A DNA stretch of 55,343 bases from an uncultured Prevotellaceae bacterium. GTDB taxonomy: Bacteria; Bacteroidota; Bacteroidia; Bacteroidales; Bacteroidaceae. Below, in pieces: positions 17,761 to 26,942 of this stretch (position 1 is the first letter of the stretch; each line of letters starts with the position of its first letter). A model generated the notes under the pieces. That model was given only the letters and a program-made list of their open reading frames with translations. It was not told the origin of the DNA and did not search any database. Location of the stretch: the NCBI GenBank assembly GCA_900320845.1, contig ONTS01000014.1, forward strand, positions 1 through 55,343, read 5' to 3'. A program made the translations under genes and the position numbers.

Positions 17761-18720
17761 ATGATTCTCTACATTCTATATATCATTGTCGGTGCTGCCT
17801 GTGTACTGTTTGGTGCCGACAAGATGACCGACGGTTCCGTAGCCGTGGCACGCAAGATGCGCATCTCTCCCTTAGTCATCGGACTGACCATCCTCGCCAT
17901 AGGCACCAGTGCCCCCGAGTTCTCGGTCAGCCTCTTCTCAGCCATCAAGGGAACGCCCGACATGGCAGTGGGTAACGTCATCGGAAGCAACATCCTCAAC
18001 ATCCTGTTGGTGGGCGGTGTCAGCGCATGTGTGATGCCGCTGACCACTTCGCGCGAGACCATGGTGCGCCAAATGCCCATCATGGCAGTGGCGTCGGTAG
18101 TGCTGATGGTGCTGTGTCTCGACGGTATGTTGTCGCGTTGGGACTGCCTGCTGCTCTTCATAGGTTTCGTGCTGTTCATGATTTACACGGTGCGCAATGC
18201 CAAAGAGTCGGAAAAGAAAGGCGTGACGGCAGCCACATCTGATACCGCGGAGCAGAAAGAAGAAAAGCCCTATCCCACGGGCAAAGCCATATTGTTCATC
18301 CTTGCAGGTCTGAGTCTGCTGGTTTTGGGCAGCAACGTCTTTGTTAACGGCGCCTCTGCCTTGGCAAAGGAGCTCGGCGTGTCCGAAGCAGTCATTGGTC
18401 TCACCATCGTTGCAGGCGGAACGAGTCTACCTGAGCTCGCAACTAGCGTCGTAGCGGCCTACAAAGGACAAACAGACATCGCCTTGGGCAATATCATCGG
18501 ATCCAACGTGTTCAACATACTTATGGCATTGGGCCTGACAGGTATTATTTCGCCCATGCGTGTAGATGGTTTCACACCGATAGACTTCGGCATCATGCTG
18601 CTCAGTGCAGCCTTGTTGTGGATATTTACGTTCAGCAAGCGTACCCTCGAGCGCTGGGAAGGCGGTGTGCTCGTTGCCATTTGCGTGGGTTACCTGTGGT
18701 ATCTCGTAGCCAGCGTATAA
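17761..18720 (+). CDS. Calcium/sodium antiporter (CaCA family, YrbG-like)
   Basis: 319 residues from the ATG at 17761; the frame is open into hsp20, but MILYILYIIVG is the natural first membrane segment. Two inverted alpha-repeats carry the family signature: GTSAPEFSVSL then GNVIGSNILNILLV in the N-terminal half, and GTSLPELATSV then GNIIGSNVFNILMALG in the C-terminal half. About ten membrane segments are separated by a charged loop near residue 140-165. It exchanges Ca2+ for Na+ or H+ across the inner membrane. A strong terminator follows. Confidence 0.92.
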   Translation: MILYILYIIVGAACVLFGADKMTDGSVAVARKMRISPLVIGLTILAIGTSAPEFSVSLFSAIKGTPDMAVGNVIGSNILNILLVGGVSACVMPLTTSRETMVRQMPIMAVASVVLMVLCLDGMLSRWDCLLLFIGFVLFMIYTVRNAKESEKKGVTAATSDTAEQKEEKPYPTGKAILFILAGLSLLVLGSNVFVNGASALAKELGVSEAVIGLTIVAGGTSLPELATSVVAAYKGQTDIALGNIIGSNVFNILMALGLTGIISPMRVDGFTPIDFGIMLLSAALLWIFTFSKRTLERWEGGVLVAICVGYLWYLVASV

Positions 18721-18748
18721 CACATAGCGCCTCAACACTGCACAACCA

Positions 18749-18800
18749 CATCTGCACAGACAAGCTGGCAACCCGACATCTTGTCTGTGCAGATGCCTTT
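18749..18800 (+). terminator. Strong intrinsic terminator after the antiporter gene
   Basis: A perfect 16-base stem (CATCTGCACAGACAAG at 18749-18764 with its complement at 18780-18795), followed by CCTTTTTAT. Textbook rho-independent form. Confidence 0.92.
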
Positions 18801-18881
18801 TTATAGTCGCACTGGCAGCCTGCTTGAGTCCACTGTCGCAAGCATCCTACCACACTCAGTCAGAAAAGAGTATCATCCACC

Positions 18882-18930
18882 CAGCAAAATCGTCGAGATT
18901 GGTCAGCAAAGTCGACGACTTTGGTCAGTG
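18882..18930 (+). repeat. 22-base-period intergenic repeat, copy B (two units)
   Basis: Two units, AAAATCGTCGAGATTGGT and AAAGTCGACGACTTTGGT, are 22 bases apart, each a near-palindrome around TCG(A/T)CGA. The tail GTGAACGGGCAA resembles the GTGAAAGGGGAA that follows copy C. The rest of 18801-19033 holds no gene, only a small dyad (GGCAAC at 18935, GTTGCC at 18956). Confidence 0.75.
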
Positions 18931-19068
18931 AACGGGCAACAATTGACGGGTGGTGGTTGCCTATTCATACAGTAAAAAAGGCGCATTCGCCATTGGTTTC
19001 TTCATTACGTTATCTGGTGTTGGGTGTTAAAAGATGAAAAATATCCGATTTCTTCGCAGGGGTTTATC

Positions 19069-19076
19069 TATCTTTG
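19069..19076 (+). promoter_or_regulatory. Extended -7 element just before lptD
   Basis: TATCTTTG followed by CAGC matches the extended form seen at several other promoters in this window. The -33 is poor. If used, transcription would begin about 19081, only a few bases before the ATG at 19085, excluding the ATG at 19034. Confidence 0.45.
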
Positions 19077-19084
19077 CAGCTGAA

Positions 19085-21988
19085 ATGAGACGCACCTTGT
19101 TATTGTCTCTCTTGTTTTCGGCAGTCATCTTCATGGCTGTCGGAGGTGTTATGCCGACTTCACATCATGTCGGTACCACTCCTTCATGCCCAGACGACAC
19201 CACTGCCCGAGCCGCTAAGCGCCGCACCATGCAGCGTACACCCGAAGCGATGCGTCGCATTGAAGGCACGCGTGCCAATAGCAACACTATTAACGGGGAC
19301 GATAACGTGCCCGACATCAGCAAGGACACGGTAGGAATGGACTCGCTGCAGAAAGCTATCTATATGCACAACCGCATCGTTGACGACAGTATAAGGCTCG
19401 ACTCCATCAACCGCTCGAAGAACAATAGTATCGATGCGCCTATCAACTATTCTGCGCAGGACTCACTGGTGTACGATGCCAAAAAACGCGTGGTGCATCT
19501 GTACGGCACTTCTACCATTGACTACGAGAATATGCAGCTCAAGAGCGAGAAGATACGCATGAACCTAGACAGTAATCTCATCCATGCCACAGGTGTTACC
19601 GACACATTGGAGCAGGATGGTGTGCGCGGAAAGCCTGAATTTAAGATGGGTGCTGACGAATATCAGAGCGACACTATAGCCTTCAACCTCAAGACGAAGC
19701 GTGGTTTTATCAACAATGTGAACACGGCACAACAGGAGGGTTTTCTCTTTGCCGAACGTTCCAAGCGCGACAGCACTGGCGTATTCTATATTGAGCACGG
19801 ACGCTACACCACCTGCGACGATCCACACCCCGATTTCTATATTGCTTTGTCACGAGCCAAGGTGCGACCAGACAAAGATGTGGTGTTCGGTCCTGCCTAT
19901 TTGGTTGTGGCTGACGTGCCGCTACCCATAGCTATTCCTTACGGATTCTTTCCCTTCAGCAAAAAATACTCCAGCGGCATCATCATGCCCTCGTATGGAG
20001 ACGAGAACAGTCGTGGTTTCTACCTACGCGATGGCGGCTACTATTTTGCCCTCTCCGACAAGTGGGACCTCAAGCTGCTCGGAGAGATATACACCAAAGG
20101 GTCATGGGGACTGTCGGCTGCCAGCAACTACCACCGACGTTATAAGTATCGGGGCAATTTCTTCGTCAGCTATCAGGACACAAAGACCGGCGAAAAGGGG
20201 CTGGCTGACTACAATAGGCAGTCTAGTTTCAAGATACAGTGGAGCCATCGCCAGGACCCGAAAGCCAATCCGTACCGCACACTGTCGGCAAGTGTCAACT
20301 TTGCGACGACCAGCTACGAACGCAACAACCTCACTGGTATGTACAACCCTCAGGCATTGACACAGTCGACGCGCACCTCGTCGGTGAACTGGAGCACCAA
20401 CTTCTCAAGCATTGGCATGACCCTGAGCCTCACTGCCAACCTGATGCAGAACATGCGCGACTCCACCATCTCGCTGACACTGCCCGACCTCAACGTCACC
20501 ATCAGCCGATTCTATCCCTTCAAGCGTAAGAAGGCGGTGGGTAAAGCCCGTTGGTACGAGAAAATCTCTATGAGCTACAGCGGACAACTGAGCAACACTA
20601 TCAATACCAAGGAGGACAAGTTGCTGCACAGCAACCTGGTGAAAGACTGGCGTAATGGTATGCGACACAATATACCAATAAGCGGTTCGTTCACACTGAT
20701 GAAATACATCAACGTTTCGCCCTCTTTCACCTTCACCGACCGCATGTACACCTCTAAGGTGATGCGTTCGTGGGACGAAACGGCGCAGCGTGAGGTGCTG
20801 GATACCCTCAACGGCTTCTACAACGTGTACAACTGGGCGCTAGCTCTTACTGCATCGACCAAACTTTACGGCTTCTACACCCCCAACCGCAAGATTTTCG
20901 GCGACAAAATTATTGCCATTCGCCACGTTGCCACACCTTCGGTAAGCTTCAGCTACCATCCCGACTTCAGCACAGAACATTACGGATACTACGACACCTA
21001 CCAACGTACCAATAGCGACGGCAGCGTGAGTCTGGTGTCATATTCGCCCTACAGCACATCACTCTACGGCGTTCCGGGTCAGGGAAAGAGTGGAGACATA
21101 CGCTTCTCGCTCGACAACAACATTGAGATGAAAATACGGTCGGACAAGGACAGCACCGGATTCCGCAAGATTTCCATCATCGACAACCTCGGCATCAACA
21201 TGTCTTACAACATGGCGGCAAAGGAACGTCCGTGGAGCGACCTCAGTATGAACCTCCGTTTGAAGTGGTGGAAGAGCTACACCTTCAACGCTAATGCCAT
21301 CTTTGCTACCTACGCCTACGAGCTTGACCCCGAAGGACGACCCTACATTGGCACACACACGGAATGGGGATATGGCAGATTCGGCCGTTTCTTGGGCACA
21401 TCGCAGAACATCAGTTTCACTCTCACTCCCGACAAGCTCCGCCGTCTGTTCAGCGGAAAGAGCAAAGACGATGACAAGGCGGAGGAGAACAACGACGACG
21501 AAGGTACCGACCTGAACAGAGAGAGCAACCTCGACGATGCCCTGGAGCGAGGCAAGACGGGCGCCAAGCGCAAACAGAGCAGCAAGGCAGAAACAGACAG
21601 CGACGGTTTTATGCTCTTCAACATGCCATGGTCGCTCACATTCGGGTATGGTATCACCATACGAGAGAACACTGCAGGGAAGTTCAACACACGAACTATG
21701 CGCTATCCCTACAAGATTTCGCAGACACTTAACGTCAGCGGCAACCTGCGCATCAGCGACGGATGGAACATCTCATTCTCATCGGGCTACGATTTCGAAA
21801 ACCATAAGGTGTCGATGACCACAGCTTCGCTATCACGCGACCTGCACTGCTTCAACATGTCGTGCTCGGTGGTGCTCACTCCCTACACAAGCTACAACTT
21901 CTCCTTCCGCGCCAACGCTGCAACTCTGACCGATGCGCTCAAATATGACAAACGAAGTTCGTTCAGCAACATTATTGAATGGTATTAA
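19085..21988 (+). CDS. lptD: LPS-assembly protein LptD-like outer-membrane protein
   Basis: 967 residues from the ATG at 19085; an in-frame ATG at 19034 would add 17 residues. I prefer 19085 because MRRTLLLSLLFSAVIF is a compact signal peptide and a -7 box lies at 19069. An OstA/LptA-like periplasmic domain (about 110-270: VVHLYGTSTIDYENMQLKSE, MGADEYQSDTIAFN) is followed by a large beta-barrel (PIAIPYGFFPF, then strands to FSNIIEWY at the end). LptD inserts lipopolysaccharide into the outer leaflet. A charged insertion of about 50 residues (DDDKAEENNDDEG, near residue 800) probably forms an extracellular loop. Confidence 0.88.
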   Translation: MRRTLLLSLLFSAVIFMAVGGVMPTSHHVGTTPSCPDDTTARAAKRRTMQRTPEAMRRIEGTRANSNTINGDDNVPDISKDTVGMDSLQKAIYMHNRIVDDSIRLDSINRSKNNSIDAPINYSAQDSLVYDAKKRVVHLYGTSTIDYENMQLKSEKIRMNLDSNLIHATGVTDTLEQDGVRGKPEFKMGADEYQSDTIAFNLKTKRGFINNVNTAQQEGFLFAERSKRDSTGVFYIEHGRYTTCDDPHPDFYIALSRAKVRPDKDVVFGPAYLVVADVPLPIAIPYGFFPFSKKYSSGIIMPSYGDENSRGFYLRDGGYYFALSDKWDLKLLGEIYTKGSWGLSAASNYHRRYKYRGNFFVSYQDTKTGEKGLADYNRQSSFKIQWSHRQDPKANPYRTLSASVNFATTSYERNNLTGMYNPQALTQSTRTSSVNWSTNFSSIGMTLSLTANLMQNMRDSTISLTLPDLNVTISRFYPFKRKKAVGKARWYEKISMSYSGQLSNTINTKEDKLLHSNLVKDWRNGMRHNIPISGSFTLMKYINVSPSFTFTDRMYTSKVMRSWDETAQREVLDTLNGFYNVYNWALALTASTKLYGFYTPNRKIFGDKIIAIRHVATPSVSFSYHPDFSTEHYGYYDTYQRTNSDGSVSLVSYSPYSTSLYGVPGQGKSGDIRFSLDNNIEMKIRSDKDSTGFRKISIIDNLGINMSYNMAAKERPWSDLSMNLRLKWWKSYTFNANAIFATYAYELDPEGRPYIGTHTEWGYGRFGRFLGTSQNISFTLTPDKLRRLFSGKSKDDDKAEENNDDEGTDLNRESNLDDALERGKTGAKRKQSSKAETDSDGFMLFNMPWSLTFGYGITIRENTAGKFNTRTMRYPYKISQTLNVSGNLRISDGWNISFSSGYDFENHKVSMTTASLSRDLHCFNMSCSVVLTPYTSYNFSFRANAATLTDALKYDKRSSFSNIIEWY

Positions 21989-22079
21989 AATGCCTTACTG
22001 GAAGCACATTTTTATATAAAAGGATGCTGGAAGTCTGGAAAATTCTGCCAAACGGTGTGTCGTATACATAAATAATTAT

Positions 22080-22087
22080 TACTTTTG
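22080..22087 (+). promoter_or_regulatory. Possible -7 element for the C10 protease gene
   Basis: TACTTTTG matches TAnnTTTG about 100 bases before the ATG at 22185; no convincing -33 box is placed upstream. Nothing else is recognisable between 21989 and 22184. Confidence 0.35.
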
Positions 22088-22184
22088 GTGCGTAAACAGC
22101 TCTATCTATCAGCAGGATACACATAATAGGCACTGCTGAAACGGCATACATCGACAGTCTGCTAAAATAAATAATCCATAATTT

Positions 22185-25100
22185 ATGAAATATTCATTAC
22201 TCTTTTCGACACTGCTCTTCATTGCCCTGGGCGTATCAGCAGCGCCCATCGGCAAGAACGAGGCCCGTCAGAAGGCTGCCGCCTTTCTGCGTTCGGTAAA
22301 TGCCCAAGCCACACTATCATCCACAATGGCACACAAGGCCCCCCGTAAGGGGGCTACCACAAACGACAACGAAGTCTACTACTACGTATTCAATGCTGAA
22401 CGTGGGCATGGTTTCGTCATTGTCAGCGGTGACGACCGCACAGAGACCGTGCTCGGATACTCCGACAAAGGCTCTTTCGATGCACAAAACATGCCCGAAA
22501 ACCTACGCGCATGGCTGCAAGGGTATGAAAGACAGATACAATGGCTCGACGACAACAACATTGTTGCCAACGCAGCCACACGTCAGGCGGCTACCATGCA
22601 CAAAGCAAAGGTTGCCACACGCAACCCCGTCGCACCTTTGATAACATCCATTTGGGACCAGACTGAGCCCTACAACGGTCTCTGTCCCGTGCTGACTAAC
22701 CACGAAAACTATGGTGAGTCAACTACCTTTACAGGCTGTGTTGCCACCGCAATGGCACAGGTGATGTACTACAACCGCTGGCCGCAAGCCCAAACCAAGA
22801 CGGTGCCGGCATACACCATGGAATACATTTACTACGCCAACAACAGCAGCACAAAGAAAACAATGCAGATGAGCTCACTGCCCTCCACCACCTTCGAGTG
22901 GGCGAATATGATTGATGACTACTCCGGTACATATTATACAGCTGAGGGCGAGGCCGTAGCCAAACTGATGCAGTATTGTGGCTATTCTGTAGAGATGCAG
23001 TATGGCACCAGTATCGTGGGAGGCTCTGGCACGCAGACATCCAAAGTTGCTGCGGCGCTGGTTAACTACTTTGGTTACGATCCTGCAACGGTTAACTATG
23101 CCACACGCAATGCTTACACATACCATGAATGGAACACCCTGATATACAATGAGCTCGCCAACGGCCGTGCCGTGGTATATAGCGGTCAAAGTGACGGCGG
23201 AGGACATGCGTTTGTTTGTGATGGATACAGCTTTGACGACTATTTCCACATCAACTGGGGCTGGTCTGGCTCTGCCAACGGCTACTTCCTCCTCTCTGTG
23301 CTCAATCCCTACGAGAGCGGAAGCGGCGGTAGCAGCACGTCTAACGGCTTCAGCTACGGACAAGGAGCTGTCATAGGAATCCAACCGGGCTCAGCACCGG
23401 CTGACAACGGCTCATACAATCCGACATTAAATAAACTGGCTATTTCAGATGCCCTATCTTTCACAGAGTCAGGCACTGGATCGGAGAAACAATGGAGTAT
23501 TCGTCTGCAACTTAGCAACAACACTGGTAGTACCATCAATTTCAACTACATAGGTTTTAATGTCTACGATTCAAATGGAAACTATTTATATAATATATCT
23601 TGGAATCTAGGTAACCATTCGTTAGATTCCGGACGCATTCTCACCATAGTTCCCCCATTATCTGCCAAACACATAACAAGTGAAGGCACATATATTCTCA
23701 GACCTGCTTTCGGAACAAGCAACACTGGCAAACTCATTGATGCAGGAGGAGCTGAAACCTTCTATCTCACTGCAACGGTAGGTTCAACATACATTACACA
23801 GATAACAACACATCCCCTTATATCTTCGCTCAGCATAGATAATACACAATACAAGGGCGATAAAGTCATCGGTAACAACCAAACTATTGTGTACACCATA
23901 CGCAATAATTCCATAACGGAAGACTACAATGGCATGATATATCTCTTTGCCAATAACAAAAATAACAAGTTGGCGACCAATGGTGTTGCAATACCTGCTG
24001 GAAAAAGTATGGATATAGAGATGAATTTCACTGCCGACAACCTCGCCGCAGGCATGTACAACATGATTCTCTCTACTGACGATAACTGCGGGAACCGACT
24101 GCATACCCAGTCAGTCACTCTCGCTACAACTGGAGACTACTCCACCACCCTCAGTCAACTGCAGGTGACAGAGGCAAACGGCACACGCACAGGCTCTTCA
24201 CTATACACTTTCACCACATACGGCGACGACTTCATTGACGCTACAGTATCAATGAAGAACAGTGAAAACAAACCTTTCCAAGGACAGATAACGCTCATGG
24301 TCCAACAAATAACCAATAATGGTACCAAGTATATAGGACAATATCATAAAGGTGGTGTTCTTGCGCCTGCCAACACCACTTCTACCGTAAAAATCACCAT
24401 CAACGGACTTGCAATGGGATACACGTATATAATAACGCCATACTACTATACGTCAACAAGCGGATGGAGTGATCCCATGACGACGTCAACCCACGTCCTC
24501 GGCAATGGCGTCGTATGCTGGACATCTGACGGAACACGTACCGGCGCACTGGTAACCACCACATTTACCGTTCCCGAAAATGTAGTGGCAGTTGACCTTT
24601 GCGGCAAGTCGTTGTCACAAGTGACACCCAACAGCAACCCCAACACCTTATATTATATAAATGAGGGACAAAGCATTCCTAACGGATTGAGCGGCAAAAA
24701 TATCATCCAGGGCTCTACAGCCACCGCTATCAACCTCTATGCCGACTATGGTTTCCACGCACCACGCGACTTCAAAGCCACTGCCATCAGCTACACCCGC
24801 ACCTTCAGCAAGGGACACGGCAACATCAGCGACGTCAGCGACGCTGACAAACGCAGCGGATGGGAAACCATCGTGCTGCCATTCGCACCCACCAGCGTGA
24901 AAAACGGTACAGAAGAGCTCAATTTCTTCACCTCAGACGAAGACGAGAGCGGCAAATACTGGCTCTATGAGTATGGAGAAGACGACCTGACAAGCAATAC
25001 TGTCTACTTCACCTATCCAGAAAAATTCTACGCCAATCGCCCATTCATCATTGCCGTGCCTGGCGATAAGTGGGGAGATCGTTGGAATCTGACTGGAAAA

Positions 25101-25514
25101 GCTATCGTATTCAGCGCCGAAAACGCACAGGTGTACGCCGATGCTCGACCCATCACATCGATAGGAGTCGACTACTTTAAGTTCATGGGCAACTACTCCA
25201 CCCTGCCCTACACCAACATCTATGCCCTCAACACTGTAGGCAACCTCTTTGCCCTCAACGCCAACACCACAGTGGCGCCCTTCGGAGCTTACTTCATGAT
25301 TGGACGACTTGACATGGCAGTAGCCCCCGGCAGCATCAACTTTGCTGTTCGCGGCTCAAACGGCACCGCCACAGCCATAAGCGACATACAGATAACAGAC
25401 AACAAGGCTAAAGGTAACAATCAGTGGTATTCACTCGACGGACGACGCCTCAACGGCAAGCCGCAACAATCGGGCCTGTACATCCACAATGGTAAAAAAA
25501 TCATCATCAACTAA
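22185..25514 (+). CDS. C10 family cysteine protease (streptopain-like), secreted, with sorting-type C-terminus
   Basis: 1109 residues. A signal peptide (1-19, ending GVSAA) is followed by a Spi-type propeptide (about 20-130: FNAERGHGFVIVSGDDR). The C10 catalytic domain follows, with Cys185 in TFTGCVATAMAQVMYYN and His341 in GGGHAFVCDGY, then FHINWGWSG. About 650 residues of repeated beta domains come after, probably adhesive. The last 28 residues (WYSLDGRRLNGKP, then GLYIHNGKKIIIN) resemble the short C-terminal sorting sequences of Prevotella exported proteins, so type IX export is possible. Relatives include SpeB and the Bacteroides Bfp proteases. A small Gly-rich protein gene follows after 18 bases. 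Confidence 0.9.
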   Translation: MKYSLLFSTLLFIALGVSAAPIGKNEARQKAAAFLRSVNAQATLSSTMAHKAPRKGATTNDNEVYYYVFNAERGHGFVIVSGDDRTETVLGYSDKGSFDAQNMPENLRAWLQGYERQIQWLDDNNIVANAATRQAATMHKAKVATRNPVAPLITSIWDQTEPYNGLCPVLTNHENYGESTTFTGCVATAMAQVMYYNRWPQAQTKTVPAYTMEYIYYANNSSTKKTMQMSSLPSTTFEWANMIDDYSGTYYTAEGEAVAKLMQYCGYSVEMQYGTSIVGGSGTQTSKVAAALVNYFGYDPATVNYATRNAYTYHEWNTLIYNELANGRAVVYSGQSDGGGHAFVCDGYSFDDYFHINWGWSGSANGYFLLSVLNPYESGSGGSSTSNGFSYGQGAVIGIQPGSAPADNGSYNPTLNKLAISDALSFTESGTGSEKQWSIRLQLSNNTGSTINFNYIGFNVYDSNGNYLYNISWNLGNHSLDSGRILTIVPPLSAKHITSEGTYILRPAFGTSNTGKLIDAGGAETFYLTATVGSTYITQITTHPLISSLSIDNTQYKGDKVIGNNQTIVYTIRNNSITEDYNGMIYLFANNKNNKLATNGVAIPAGKSMDIEMNFTADNLAAGMYNMILSTDDNCGNRLHTQSVTLATTGDYSTTLSQLQVTEANGTRTGSSLYTFTTYGDDFIDATVSMKNSENKPFQGQITLMVQQITNNGTKYIGQYHKGGVLAPANTTSTVKITINGLAMGYTYIITPYYYTSTSGWSDPMTTSTHVLGNGVVCWTSDGTRTGALVTTTFTVPENVVAVDLCGKSLSQVTPNSNPNTLYYINEGQSIPNGLSGKNIIQGSTATAINLYADYGFHAPRDFKATAISYTRTFSKGHGNISDVSDADKRSGWETIVLPFAPTSVKNGTEELNFFTSDEDESGKYWLYEYGEDDLTSNTVYFTYPEKFYANRPFIIAVPGDKWGDRWNLTGKAIVFSAENAQVYADARPITSIGVDYFKFMGNYSTLPYTNIYALNTVGNLFALNANTTVAPFGAYFMIGRLDMAVAPGSINFAVRGSNGTATAISDIQITDNKAKGNNQWYSLDGRRLNGKPQQSGLYIHNGKKIIIN

Positions 25515-25532
25515 ATCAAAGAGGACAAAGTT

Positions 25533-25754
25533 ATGAGAACACGAAAACAATATCTTCAGCCCTCTATCAAGATTCGTCCGGTTGTAATCCATACCGCATT
25601 GATGGATACGTCTGGTCCAACGGGCGGCGACGGCGGCGGCTCAACGCCCAACTTCATCATCGGTGAGGGTGACCCCAACACCGACGCAGCTCCCTTCGGC
25701 GTGTCGCAGCGCGACTTATGGGCAGAGGAAGAAAGCATTGACGAAGAGCAGTAA
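25533..25754 (+). CDS. Small Gly/Asp-rich hypothetical protein next to the C10 protease
   Basis: 73 residues. The start is preceded by AAAGAGG, a fair Shine-Dalgarno. The N-terminal half is basic (RTRKQYLQPSIKIRP). A glycine-rich hinge (SGPTGGDGGGSTPN) and an acidic tail (DLWAEEESIDEEQ) follow. No signal peptide or membrane segment. It is 18 bases after the protease gene and ahead of a terminator, so surely co-transcribed. Small genes beside C10 proteases can encode inhibitors (Spi in streptococci, Bfi in Bacteroides), but I see no similarity to those. A peptide that the protease processes is another possibility. Function unknown. Confidence 0.65.
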   Translation: MRTRKQYLQPSIKIRPVVIHTALMDTSGPTGGDGGGSTPNFIIGEGDPNTDAAPFGVSQRDLWAEEESIDEEQ

Positions 25755-25810
25755 CACACCGAAGTACAAAAGAAAAAGAACAAAAGCATCATGGCTTTAC
25801 CATAAGTAGC

Positions 25811-25848
25811 AGGAGAGGTCTCGTAAAGAAGCCTCTCCTTCAGTTTTT
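25811..25848 (+). terminator. Terminator after the C10 protease operon
   Basis: AGGAGAGG (25811-25818) pairs with CCTCTCCT (25832-25839), followed by TCAGTTTTT. Confidence 0.8.
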
Positions 25849-26042
25849 ATCTAAGCCTCAACGCCTATGACATGCCCCAATCCTCAGCATGGCAATACTA
25901 CCCCATGCCCACGAGGAGGACAAATGTTGTCATTCAGCATGCCAAGCTCTTTGGTGTTGACTACCAATGGCTGTGACATTGGAGAACAACATCACTGCGT
26001 TTGCGGCATGAGTAAGCATCAACACCTCGCGACTGAGCACAC

Positions 26043-26074
26043 AAAAAGTCCCGATGTTTCACAACAGCGGGACT
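26043..26074 (-). terminator. Terminator for the DUF4738 gene
   Basis: On the minus strand AGTCCCG (26074-26068) pairs with CGGGACT (26053-26047) and is followed by TTTT. It lies about 220 bases past the stop of the leftward gene. Confidence 0.55.
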
Positions 26075-26296
26075 AACATTATAAATAACAAAATAATGAA
26101 TATGAATAAAATGAATGAAAAACGTTTGATTGGTCCTGCACAGGGCGCGGTTTCACGGATTTCAACGACAAAGCTACAAAGTATCATTAACTATCAGCGT
26201 ATCCTATGTTACATTTGGTGATTTTTAACAATAAATACTTGTTCTACGGTCATTCGTCGTTAAGATTTCAGATGTAGGCTGTCCGTTCTGCCAGTA

Positions 26297-26863
26297 TCAG
26301 ACACCTTCGTCCTCCTCCATGCCTGGAATATACATCTCTGGCTTAGTATCGCGCGCCAGTTGGTACGAAGCGGAGAGGTTAAGATACATGGCTACATGCT
26401 CCAGGTCGTCGCTCAGCGGGTCGGGTGAACCCACACAGCCGCGGAAAACGAGCTGGTCGTTGTCTATGCCATCGAAAGGAAGTCCCAGCAATGCGCCACT
26501 CTTCGCCCAGCGTGAGCTGACATAGGGTTTGAAATCGTCCTTAGTGAAGTCGCGCTCAAAGAACACTTTGCCGTCTTTGTTCACCACGCGGATGAGGATG
26601 GCGGTGTCGTAGTATTTGCGTCCGTTCTCATCGACAACTACTGGGCGCTCTTTGTCGACATGACGGCTCACGGTGATGGAGCATTTTGCCCCTCCCCATG
26701 TTGCCTCTTGCGTGGACTCGGTGCCGTTAAGGGCTACTGTGGTGGTATCAATGGTCTCTTCCGGCTCGTCAACAATGATAACCTCACGCGTTGATTGTTT
26801 CTTACATGCTGAGAAAGTAAGTCCCAACAACAATGCAGAGCCAATGAGCAGATTGCGTTTCAT
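26297..26863 (-). CDS. DUF4738-like lipoprotein
   Basis: 188 residues. Lipobox FSACK with Cys20, then a Thr/Glu-rich linker and a beta-rich domain (about 55-180) with GGAKCSITVSRHVDKERPVV and FFERDFTKDDFKPYV. This layout matches the DUF4738 family common in Prevotella; function unknown. It is divergent from the DUF4230 pair and shares a 79-base promoter region with it. Confidence 0.75.
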   Translation of the reverse strand: MKRNLLIGSALLLGLTFSACKKQSTREVIIVDEPEETIDTTTVALNGTESTQEATWGGAKCSITVSRHVDKERPVVVDENGRKYYDTAILIRVVNKDGKVFFERDFTKDDFKPYVSSRWAKSGALLGLPFDGIDNDQLVFRGCVGSPDPLSDDLEHVAMYLNLSASYQLARDTKPEMYIPGMEEDEGV

Positions 26864-26888
26864 GATAAGATTGATTAGTTAGGAAAGG

Positions 26889-26920
26889 CAAAGATAGCAC
26901 ATTTGGTTGGATGTTTCAAA
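26889..26920 (-). promoter_or_regulatory. Promoter of the DUF4738 gene
   Basis: On the minus strand TTTG (26920-26917), 20 bases, TATCTTTG (26896-26889): a perfect Bacteroidetes promoter. It is interleaved with the plus-strand promoter at 26906-26938. Confidence 0.8.
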
Positions 26921-26938
26921 ACTATTTACCTAACTTTG
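26906..26938 (+). promoter_or_regulatory. Promoter of the DUF4230 pair, with start codon almost at the transcription start
   Basis: GTTG (26906-26909), 21 bases, TAACTTTG (26931-26938) followed by TAGC and then the ATG at 26943. The ATG is only 4 bases past the -7 box, so the mRNA is probably leaderless. Confidence 0.65.
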
Positions 26939-26942
26939 TAGC

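Larger units (their letters stand above)
25755..26296. other. Gene-free stretch
   Basis: 542 bases between convergent transcription units. It holds a plus-strand terminator (25811-25848), a minus-strand terminator (26043-26074) and little else. A 69-codon open frame at 25867-26076 overlaps the second hairpin and has no coding character. I see no RNA gene here. Confidence 0.6.

Noticed and set aside
23581-23600. Promoter-like A/T run inside the C10 protease gene
   Set aside because: It lies within an intact reading frame and lacks a TAnnTTTG box with a proper -33 partner.
25867-26076. 69-codon open frame between the C10 operon and DUF4738
   Set aside because: It ends inside a minus-strand terminator hairpin, has no promoter or start context, and shows no recognisable protein pattern.
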